DNA from: Gibbula magus
Lineage: Eukaryota; Mollusca; Gastropoda; Trochida; Trochidae
Assembly: GCA_936450465.1 (NCBI GenBank)
Contig: OW388296.1
Coordinates: 41,258,023 to 41,322,022 of the forward strand
DNA length: 64,000 nt
Direction of reading: 5' to 3'
Part shown: positions 54,497 through 61,128 of the stretch, one piece after another
Position numbering within the stretch: position 1 is the stretch's first letter
Layout: every line of letters begins with the position of its first letter
Translations under genes and position numbers: made by a program
The notes under the pieces: generated by a model
What the model was told of the DNA's origin: nothing
Database searches by the model: none
Seen by the model: the letters and a program-made list of their open reading frames with translations, nothing else

Positions 54497-57400
54497 CTGT
54501 TGGGGTTTGGGGGACGGTGTGTTGATCGGAAGTTGAGTGGCAGGGTTGTCTCTTCGATCCGCTTAGCGGTAGAGATGGTATCTCCCGGGCTGTGCCTTGT
54601 CCTCACCACAGGGTGGAGGACTCGTAGGTTAGCTTACACTCAGGGCTAGTCGCTGGTCTCGCTACTACCATGTATCTACTGACCCGCCTCCTTGCGGTGG
54701 GATTCTAGGCAAAGGAGGTCTAGTCAACAGATAGGTATTTAAATAATAGTACGTTTTTGATTAAACGTAATTATTTATACTTACCTGTTGACTAGACCTA
54801 CGCTCTAGGCCCTCCCATCCTCCCCACTTGGTCTGTCTTGCCTTTGGGACTTTCGGAGAGTGATATGAACAGGTAGTGACGTCACGAGACCACCTAGACT
54901 TACCGGCCCTTGGATAAGGGATTTTACGCACCCCTTCTCCACTCTTCAAGTTCGTCTGTATTAAGGTTGAAATAGCATTACCCTTAGGAGGTAAGGCAAA
55001 GTAGGTCTAGTCAACAATCTTAATCAAAAACGTACTATTATTTAAAGTAGACGGGTAAGAAATCAAATTTACACCAACATGACCCCTACCATGTTTTGAA
55101 TGTTGTAAATGTGTGCAGGACGAAGCACATTAATTGATTTTTACACAGAGTATGTGGTATATGTCGATGAAAAGTTGTCAATTGTCAAAATTAATTTTGG
55201 GAATTTCAAAATTTTAATTTTAAATTTTCATTTAAAGAATTGTCAAACCGCGTAGAGGTATTCTTTGACTGATTTAATGTTTTGGACTAATTTCACAAAC
55301 TAGTCCGTCTTTTAATACGACGTCGAAAACTCGAGATATTTGACTTTGAAGATTATACATAAGATAAATACAACTGTGCCATATACTTTCTTTTGCCCGT
55401 CAATGTAGATATGTGATGATTTAATGTCGCTGAATGTCAGATAGAATTCGATCATAGACTTCAACCATTCTAAAGACACGGACATCTTTGACACCATCGA
55501 GCCATAATATTTACAAATGTTCAACACTTCCATAATAACAACATTAAATTCATGATTTTGTTAAAAGTTGGAACTGGTACAAATGCTTCGTTTCATGTAA
55601 ATACAAGGTGTGTTTGTTAAACACGGATAACAAACAAATATGATGACCTCATATGAAGGTCTCATCACAAGGTATGCACATGCCAAGTATGAAAGCCCTA
55701 GTTCTGAGCAATCCAAAGTTATGGCCATGGTTAAAGTTTTCTGAAAATGTCCACTGCGTCAGGGTCACAAGGTCAAATATGATGACCTCATATGAAGGTC
55801 TCATCACAAGGTATGCACATGCCAAGTATGAAAGCCCTAGTTCTGAGCAATCCAAAGTTATGGCCAAAGTTAAAGTTTTTGTAGACAAACACACAGACGG
55901 ACAGACGGACAGACGGACAGGTGAAAAACAATATACCCCGTAATCTCCGATTCGGGGGCATAAAACTACCAACGTCACATTTGATAAGTGTCCAAGTTAC
56001 CACTGTAACCTTACCTTTCTTGGTAAAGTTTGCCGTCATGTTGGCCTCAACCACGAAGTGTGCAAATCGAGTAGCACCAAGTGTTCTGGCAGTAGGTATC
56101 AGCGCTTCCTTGCCGGGTTTTGGTTTGTCTGTCTTGTTGAAGATGCCAGATCCGTTAAGTACAACCTCTCCCAGGAGGAATATCATGCCATTACTCGCCT
56201 TCTGGTTGTACTTGGTGATGTTCACGCCGTTCACCAGCACTGACTGGAATCAGACCCAAAACTGATTGTGCTGGATCACAGGAGAATTTAAGCGCAAATA
56301 GGTTGTGCAAAGAAGTGGTCATTTGATTTCCTTTGCGCCACCTTTTCGCGCTAAATTCACCTGTGGCTGGATCAGTTTCCAATGGAGAAAGTTCTGTTAT
56401 TTTGTACCATCCTATTATTATAGACACGTTGATATATTGCCAAATCATATATACCAACGTAAACGCCCTATAAAAAATTTGTCTTAGAAAATAGTTTCAT
56501 ATTATCCATGTCGTCTTATTCGCTGGCTTCGCTACCCAACAATACCCTGGAAATATGATATCACCTTCTACGATATGCCAAATATTGAACGACCCTTTGC
56601 AGAATATAATAAGCTGTTATAGCCATTCTTAAAATTAGCCAAAGTGCTATTGCATTGCTAAGAGACGCCATACATGCGTTATTATACAATGTGCGCGTAT
56701 CAAAGAAACATAATAACATATATCCAGGGCATGTATGTAGCCATCCTCGGTTGCCCATGGTTTTATATATGCTCCGTTACTCTCCACTATATCACCCATG
56801 GGAAACCTTATCAGAGAAATCTGTACTCAAATTACCCGCCGGAGCATATATAAAACCATGGGTAACCGAGGATGTTATGTAGCATTCAAATTAAGATTAA
56901 CAAATGGCATCCTGGTGATTTCTCACTCAGTTATTTTACTTTAATGCAGCTATCGACACGGTCTGATTCAACTTCCCTCGGAAGTCATCACTCGCACCAG
57001 TCTTCATCCGTGGCTACTTTATTTGGTGAATTTCGCTAACTATGAACTTCAGGTGCAACGTGCTGCGCTGTCACAGAAAAGTTAACGAAATGCAGCAAGG
57101 TTTTATTTAGCCAGTGGTAACTTGCGAAGGAAGTTTGATCTTAGTTGATTCATTTAATTTGTAATTTTTAAATCTGTAAGATTTGCAATAGCTATGGGGT
57201 AATTAACATTAATCAAAGTTCTTGTAACTCTTCATTCCTTGAATATATTTCACCTCGGCCATGTCGGCCTCGGCTCCATCATATTAAGAAGAGAAGCGTT
57301 ACTTTGACAAGGCCCTGACCTTATCCTTGGTGACGTTGAAGTAGAGGTAGTGTCCAGATAGAGTCATCAGCTTCTTTCCATTTTTGATTTGCTTCCTGTT

Positions 57401-59708
57401 GAAGGTCCCGTTCACAGAGTGGAACAGCAGCAGTTCCCTCATCAGAGTGTGGTTCCCGGTGATGTTCTTGTGTAGACTCTTCCAGGCCGAGTTGATGGGC
57501 ACGAACAGGGTGAAGTTACCCGCTGAAATAGAGGATAGTAAACGTTCCCCGTGTAATACAATTTATATCAAACGTGTTCAAGATTTAGTATCAAAAGAGC
57601 AAAACGATTATAGGACTAAGCAGGGATGGTAGCACTTATTCTTATCAAAATAAAGAGAGCTCACAAAATGGAAAATAAATGTTACACATTGCTAAACAAA
57701 CTTCCTCCTAAATAAAGTTCTAAAACGAATGGTTATGGTTCGGTTAAGCAACGCGGATCGACTTCCCATCCTCTATTACTAAACGGTGACACCGTGTTCT
57801 ACGACTACAGATACTCGGGTGGCGGAATGGGCTGTTTTACTCTCTTAAGTAAAGATATACTGCATACACTTTTATCATAAATTGCAAATTCGAACATATA
57901 AAATGCATAAAGTGTTAAAATACCTTTATTAGTTTCATTAAAACGGTATATCACGGAACGAGTTTAGTATTATGTTTATCTCTCGCTAACAGAGGGTCAT
58001 GACTGTAAATGTACGCATGTCAAACTAATTCAAATACCGTTGTGGCATGCAGCGCTATGAAACTAGCGTGATATCGCTGTTTATAGCTAAAATGGGAGGA
58101 ATTATAATGAAAAAGCCTTCACGTTATCCAAAATGGGCAGGCCACTGCAAATGATAATAGCCTTCTCAATGCTGACGACGGGCCATTATCGCTTCGTTTC
58201 TAAGTGACGTCACTTTAGAATCTCGTCTTGAAATTTCAACAAACATGAGCGTATCGACTCGAACATTATAAAACGTTTTACACGTCATCGAATTTTGCCA
58301 GATAATATAATAAAAACTATGTGACAATACAGCCGCACTGAGTTTTAAGTAAAATAAAGATCAATATCGTGTTCAGTCACCTCCGGTAGACCTTCAATGT
58401 TAGATTTAGATAGTCAAAGTACGCATACACTCTATACTTGCTGAATATGTAACTACTCATTGATGTTCATGAATAAGTTTACTGATTGGTAATAAAATAA
58501 AGCACGACTATGACGCCATTCCTCTCTTGTTACGTCATAGTGATTCTCGCCGGTAATACGGCGTGGGTTTTGCTGTTTCGTTTATATACATCTGTAATTA
58601 AAAGTTGTAGAAGAATTGTGTAGAAAGAGTTATAATACGGGTAAGACTGTGCTTCAGGGCAATAACATTTGCAGAAGACCACGGTCTTTCTCATCTTCCC
58701 AAGGCAAGGTGAAAATGTATCGAGATCTCTCCATGTTTTACCTTGCCTTCAACCTAGGCAGAGGTGGTGAAACGAATCAGCGACACCTATTGTGATCACG
58801 AGTTACGTCCCTCACCATCTGCTAACATACAGCCAATGAAATCGCCGTTAACATTCGGAACCAATTCAAAATAAGCGACGATCGACACAGTCACAGAGGC
58901 AATTCAACTGTCTTCTGATTGAGTTATCCGATTAGCCTGCAGTACGTTAAAATCTTAGCACTGAAAATGCGAGAGTCGAGGTCATGGGCTGAAGGAGAAG
59001 ATATGGAAATCTTTTCGTTGCGCCTGTGACGTTGTGAAGATGGGTCTTTCTCAGCTGCTCGAGCTCTCCGTCGTCGGGCATGGACAAAACGGCGTTATTC
59101 CTATAATAGATAATTGGGCTGTAACGATTTGACGAAATTCGGATGCATCATTGCCCTTTACATCTGTGTTGCCCATCTTCTTAAGTAAGGTAAACGTTGA
59201 CAAGCTTAAGATATCTTTGATAGGCATTCCAGAACTTAAGATGCTGAAGAATGAAAAACTATTTCACGGTTACACAACTTATTTACGCTGTATACACAAC
59301 GTTTCGATGTCGTGTGAGACATTTCTAACAAGCAATTACCATTTTGTCAAGGTCACCGAAAACACTATGCCCCATGAATACAATATAGCGTAGTTCAGCC
59401 AATAAACACCGGTCTCATTTGGCACAAAGTTATTTCCTAGTCCGCAAGAAGTAAATTACTTTGAAACGATGCGCAGGTGCTAAGACTGTATCCATTATCG
59501 CCATAATAACTAGAACGATTGTGGTACCTTTCTTGGTGAAGTTTTTGGTCAGGTTGGACTCGTGCAGGTAATGAGCGAACAGAGTCGCCCCGAGGCTGCG
59601 GGCCCGAGGGACCAAAGCCTCGGACTTGAAAACATCGAGGTTGAAGGGAAGGGACAGGGCTACCCCGAGGAGAGCTGCACACAGCACACAGAACACCAGG
59701 GACTTCAT
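44641..59708 (-). CDS. Secreted triple-FAS1 (fasciclin) protein, eight exons (gene span)
   Basis: Exons 59708-59528, 57522-57320, 56243-56015, 47325-47123, 46598-46331, 45999-45901, 45373-45263 and 44762-44641 join in phase to 1416 nt (471 aa). Every junction is AG/GT. Signal peptide MKSLVFCVLCAALLGVALS, then three FAS1 domains at about 30-164, 175-305 and 331-465. H1-type blocks: ATLFAHYLHESNLTKNF, ATRFAHFVVEANMTANF and NYDHYGNLVDDMM. Other blocks: NFTLFVPINSAWK twice, TLLAPINHAFNMLP once, and C-terminal NGVNIT/HASNGIIYILDGV strands. There is no GPI or membrane segment, so a periostin/TGFBI-type extracellular adhesion protein is likely. Several N-glycosylation sites. Intron 3 (8.7 kb) carries the complete DIRS element. 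Confidence 0.88.
44985..45130 (-). ncRNA. Penelope-like terminal fragment with hammerhead-like motif
   Basis: The minus strand reads CTGATGA (45118-45112), a GGAGTGAGCATTTACATC segment able to form a partial stem, then GAAAC (45092-45088). That order is the conserved core of a hammerhead ribozyme. Beyond it runs the Penelope-type tail CAACTTCTTAAAT... shared with 30130 and 37576. Hammerhead ribozymes are known from the terminal repeats of Penelope-like elements. Stem II is imperfect and stems I/III were not established, so activity is doubtful. Lies in intron 7 of the FAS1 gene. Confidence 0.5.
45263..45373 (-). CDS. FAS1 gene exon 7
   Basis: Acceptor CCTAAAG|GC, donor GATG|GTAACA. Encodes TMKYHVIPGVHTPSDLTD, ETFLQTVEG and HAVRVGTKD, the middle of FAS1 domain 3. 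Phase 1 in and out. Confidence 0.82.
45901..45999 (-). CDS. FAS1 gene exon 6
   Basis: Acceptor GGATGCAG|GG, donor AGAA|GTATGT. Encodes GGNVTLLAPINHAFNMLPDA then YKNKLLNEDGLLR of FAS1 domain 3. Phase 1 in and out. Confidence 0.85.
46331..46598 (-). CDS. FAS1 gene exon 5
   Basis: Acceptor TATTTCAG|GCT (phase 0), donor GAAG|GTAAAA (phase 1). Encodes AVLVNGVNITSFNNWASNGN, the end of domain 2, a Thr/Lys linker, and GSITHILSANYDHYGNLVDD, the start of domain 3. Confidence 0.88.
46770..47080. repeat. Dispersed repeat in FAS1 intron 4
   Basis: Two diverged copies of a segment with GGTCAAGGTCTCGTAGTG and GGTGCAGC(A/G)GTT...GATATC words (about 46785-46900 and 46905-47010), ending in GACGGACGGGCGGA. 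Non-coding, common style of molluscan dispersed repeat. Confidence 0.55.
47123..47325 (-). CDS. FAS1 gene exon 4
   Basis: Acceptor TATTCAAG|CG, donor GAAAAG|GTACCG; 203 nt. Encodes AGNFTLFVPINSAWKDLHKN, AELIQFHAVPGIYNKTLLK and KTLSGKYLHINVTKEK. Same length, phases and sequence type as exon 2: an internal domain duplication. Confidence 0.9.
47326..48012. other. Intron 3 flank of the FAS1 gene
   Basis: AT-rich sequence between exon 4 and the DIRS element. No feature recognised. Confidence 0.5.
48031..48192 (+). repeat. Left inverted terminal repeat of the DIRS element
   Basis: 162 bp from TGTTGACTAGACC to TATCACTCTCC, a perfect reverse complement of 54855-55016. Confidence 0.93.
48470..49145 (+). 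repeat. Leader tandem repeats with six small hairpins
   Basis: About 120-bp units in the leader before gag. Each has AGGAGCAGTGG-(T/A)ATC(T/A)-CTCCT, where AGGAG pairs with CTCCT across a 10-12 nt loop, at about 48490, 48613, 48735, 48828, 48948 and 49120. Units also share TCGCTTGTCAT and CGGTCCGTACTC words. Possible packaging, translation or repeat-expansion signal; function unknown. Confidence 0.75.
49602..51370 (+). pseudogene. DIRS gag-like region, multiply broken
   Basis: Starts at ATG 49602 with a small zinc-finger-like start (FCTNCGG...LLCRKCKDLF). A frameshift near 49690 and a stop near 49748 break it. Frame 49774-50622 is Ser/Pro-rich with a basic SKKKKSKKARFDK stretch; a stop at 50622 and another near 50760 precede CEAQFSHLDREAHSVLGLGN, FTCQAILACAKQAG and GDVAADLAQIMLSASRIS (50803-51054). 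A last frame (51119-51370) gives EVLRARQEAQQQDL and an Arg/Gly-rich tail. It is a gag-like, RNA-binding type protein in decayed form; no CCHC knuckle was seen. Confidence 0.65.
51370..53248 (+). pseudogene. DIRS RT-RNase H-methyltransferase-like pol, two lesions
   Basis: RT N-part is in frame 51234-51719 (LGLDPYVCRILGQGFRIPVS, LISKRAVQEVL, FYSPVFVIPK). One base lost in an A-run at about 51707 moves coding to the next frame: WRLIHDLKVFN, MVSLDLQDAYLHVPI, LPFGISSAPWLFTRV, catalytic FLMYLDDGIARD and LGWLVNLEKSDL. An in-frame TGA at 52307 interrupts before RNase H (HLFVDASTQGWGAHM, INVLELDALRLAI, LLVHTDSSAAAWSI, KNVLADALSRPDA). The methyltransferase-like region follows (PLIDLFATCLNHQLPTY, LDALSLGWEGMDAYAFPP). 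Stop at 53248. Confidence 0.88.
53200..54369 (+). CDS. Tyrosine recombinase of the DIRS element
   Basis: Intact C-terminal frame. Core-binding domain: RKTTRKLYDFQWQAFASFCA, VAEYLGYL and SINTNMSAILSVL. Catalytic domain: the first Arg in AMASAARISEIHAL, NPHEIRAVSATMA (H-x-x-R) and FWRSSEVFANHYLRD (Trp and catalytic Tyr). It would insert the circular element DNA. No good ATG lies before the domain; the frame is open back to 51709, in front of and across RT-RNase H in another frame. Start is therefore uncertain; overlap with pol, as known for DIRS-1 ORFs, or reinitiation are possible. Confidence 0.88.
   Translation: MSDSDTERSAHQQAKLKVTREPSGVLPSCLACIKRGLRSSGYSKCVANAIATSHRKTTRKLYDFQWQAFASFCAQRDFIPAEASVPQVAEYLGYLRNTRHLKASSINTNMSAILSVLRKRSPGLDVSVLKGLIKTFRSVDGRSRLRPPEWDLAIVLNHLRSDRYEPLSDVPLLPLTIKVIFLVAMASAARISEIHALQADLLRFEVREGGSASLGLAPDFVCKNQAADEAGRTFSIPALGSDSDEVDLSLCPVRALRVYTQRTHRLRDGRRRLFLPHSPRSTKELDKRAFGVYLRSAVIDAYKATDLPPPSRSNPHEIRAVSATMAYHCNISVSDVMAGCFWRSSEVFANHYLRDVSTADLEGISRLGPQVFAQTKEVPPTRPRRGHPS
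54448..54494. repeat. Poly-C tract in the DIRS element
   Basis: About 45 bases almost purely C, broken by TT and T, between the recombinase stop and the internal complementary region. Confidence 0.9.
54707..54800 (+). repeat. Internal complementary region of the DIRS element
   Basis: 54707-54747 is the complement of the left outer end 48013-48053, with two mismatches. 54741-54766 is the complement of the right outer end 55020-55046. The two parts overlap at TTTAAATAAT, which is also at the ends of the element. A further CTGTTGACTAGACCTAC follows at 54784-54800, like the start of the terminal repeat. Confidence 0.85.
54855..55016 (-). repeat. Right inverted terminal repeat of the DIRS element
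   Basis: 162 bp, perfect reverse complement of 48031-48192. Confidence 0.93.
55047..55635. other. Intron 3 right flank, no feature
   Basis: AT-rich sequence between the DIRS element and the repeat at 55636. No coding motif seen. Confidence 0.5.
55636..55920. repeat. Duplicated 91-bp segment with GACGGAC end
   Basis: 55636-55726 and 55775-55865 are essentially identical (139-bp period; TCATATGAAGGTCTCATCAC). A (GGACGGACAGAC)-type tail follows at 55893-55920. Dispersed non-coding repeat in FAS1 intron 3. Confidence 0.85.
56015..56243 (-). CDS. FAS1 gene exon 3
   Basis: Acceptor GATTCCAG|TCA (phase 0), donor AAAG|GTAAGG (phase 1). Encodes SVLVNGVNITKYNQKASNGM, IFLLGEVVLNGSG, a Lys/Pro linker and ALIPTARTLGATRFAHF: end of domain 1, start of domain 2. 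Confidence 0.9.
56742..56875. mobile_element. Palindromic MITE, copy 2 (hAT-like)
   Basis: Arms match copy 1 at 31497-31597 (GGTTGCCCATGGTTTTATAT). The loop is about 30 bp longer. 8-bp target duplication TATGTAGC at 56734-56741 and 56876-56883. Located in intron 2 of the FAS1 gene. Confidence 0.8.
57320..57522 (-). CDS. FAS1 gene exon 2
   Basis: Acceptor CTATTTCAG|CG, donor GATAAG|GTCAGG; 203 nt. Encodes AGNFTLFVPINSAWKSLHKN, MRELLLFHSVNGTFN and LMTLSGHYLYFNVTKDK of FAS1 domain 1. Confidence 0.88.
57530..59205. other. Intron 1 of the FAS1 gene
   Basis: No gene recognised. A small hairpin at about 58700-58755 (AAGGCAAGGTGAAAATG and complement) is the only structure noticed. Confidence 0.45.
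59210..59345 (-). mobile_element. Penelope-like terminal fragment
   Basis: Minus strand: GACATCGAAACGTTGTGTATAC then AAGTTGTGTAACC and TTTTCATTCTTCA, matching 25975-26040 by eye. The GAAAC box is kept but no clear CTGATGA box was found. In intron 1 of the FAS1 gene. Confidence 0.5.
59528..59708 (-). CDS. FAS1 gene exon 1: signal peptide
   Basis: The ATG at 59708 has a strong Kozak context (GTCACCATGA). Encodes MKSLVFCVLCAALLGVALS, then SEALVPRARSLGATLFAHYL and NLTKNFTKK. Donor GAAAG|GTACCA after codon 60 plus one base. An upstream in-frame ATG at 59786 would put Cys-rich sequence before the signal peptide and is less likely. Confidence 0.88.
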
Positions 59709-60113
59709 GGTGACAACTGGGAGACAACGACAGTCTGTATGTCTGTGTGTCTGACCTTGACTACAACAGGTGACGAGAATCGCCAATGATAAGGATAACT
59801 GGTAAGGTTACGAAACGTGACGGTTTTCGGAGATTTCGGAGACACGTAACTAAATTTCTGTCACATCGGCTCTGATATGTGGAGAAGGCTTTCAGTCTAA
59901 TGAGGGGCATTGATTTATAGACCCTCCCCCCTACCCCGCCATTTCCCATTTTTAATATGTAAAAATCCAGGAGCCGCCTGTGCGCTCTAGAAAGAAAGAA
60001 ATTTAGGCTTGCTGTATATAGTTTGGGTTTTGCAATAGTGTGGGCCAGGGTACGTGTAACAGTCGCTGCATTCAATAAAAATATGATACCATATGATAAC
60101 ATATCATCATATC

Positions 60114-60453
60114 GTAAAGGGGCAGTAGCACGTTTTTTTCGCTCAAATAGGTTTATGAAATATATTTGAAAATAATGTCACTAATAGTAAAATACCCTTC
60201 TCTCTTCGGAAAATCAAGTTTAAAATGAGTTTACATGGTTCGGTAAAGCCATGGGAATCGTTTATGTCATTCGAAATAATAAAAAGTTTTCACAATACAT
60301 TGGCTGCCATGCAATTTTTGCGTTATACGCAATGACGTTATTGCCACTACGGATAATTGCTTTATGTATTAAGATGTTTTACCCTCTAACATTAATGGGA
60401 ATTTTGAAAAAAATAAAATTTGCACCCAAAAAAAAGTGCTACAGCCCCTTTAA
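60114..60453 (+). mobile_element. TTAA MITE copy C, full length
   Basis: 340-bp complete copy: AGGGGCAGTAGCAC at the left, GTGCTACAGCCCCT at the right, TTAA on the right and a one-base-changed GTAA on the left. The internal sequence matches copies A, B and D. No ORF. Confidence 0.85.
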
Positions 60454-61128
60454 ATGCGTCTATTCTTAAACATCTCTATTTGGGTGGCGGGCAGTTCGGA
60501 GAAGTCATTGTTGATGTATGAGTTGGTCTTATCCCATTATCAGACGACCCAATAGCAGATGACCCAGTTTCAGATGACCCAGTTGTTAGACATAAGAGAT
60601 GGGAAGCCCAAGCGCTCACCCATGGTGATAATTGACCAGTTCTAATTAAACCGTATTAGTTTTTCTCTTTACTTTGAGTGACCAGTTTGATGCTAGATTA
60701 ATATTTTGAGTAAACCAGTATAACACTAAGTTAAAGATGCATCCATTGTGTTTCATAAAATTGTATTAGGTTTTAATACGTCCTAACGTACGATATGTGC
60801 TGATTTCAGTTCAAATAATTTTATTTAACATGCATATTCATCTCATATCACCAAATATATCATAATTACTAGTTTCCAATTAAAATTAAACATGTGCATA
60901 ATCCGAAAAACAGGTCCCATTGACATGCACAGTAGTTAAAAGACATAGTAAACATTATCAACCTAACATTGTCTGTTTATCTGATGTAAATAACCCAGCG
61001 CTACATTGAGCGATCAATGAGCGCTACGAAGCGCTTCATTTTGTTGAACCGCCGGCAGAATCTGTACTTTTGCGGTTTGTATGATCGCAGATAACAATGT
61101 CATATAGTGGCAATTGAAAAGTTCATTG
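60454..61128. other. Intergenic, no feature
   Basis: AT-rich stretch between MITE copy C and the sphingomyelinase stop codon. A short tandem word AGATGACCCAGTT is repeated near 60555-60590. No gene seen. Confidence 0.5.

Larger units (their letters stand above)
48013..55046 (+). mobile_element. DIRS-1-type tyrosine-recombinase retrotransposon
   Basis: About 7.0 kb inside intron 3 of the FAS1 gene, opposite to its transcription. Inverted terminal repeats 48031-48192 and 54855-55016 are identical over 162 bp. An internal complementary region at about 54707-54766 matches the outer left end (48013-48053) and the outer right end (55020-55046), both in complement. This layout defines DIRS-1-like elements, which rebuild their ends from the internal region and integrate via a tyrosine recombinase. 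Coding order: gag, RT, RNase H, methyltransferase-like, recombinase. gag and pol carry stops and frameshifts; the recombinase frame is open. Confidence 0.9.
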
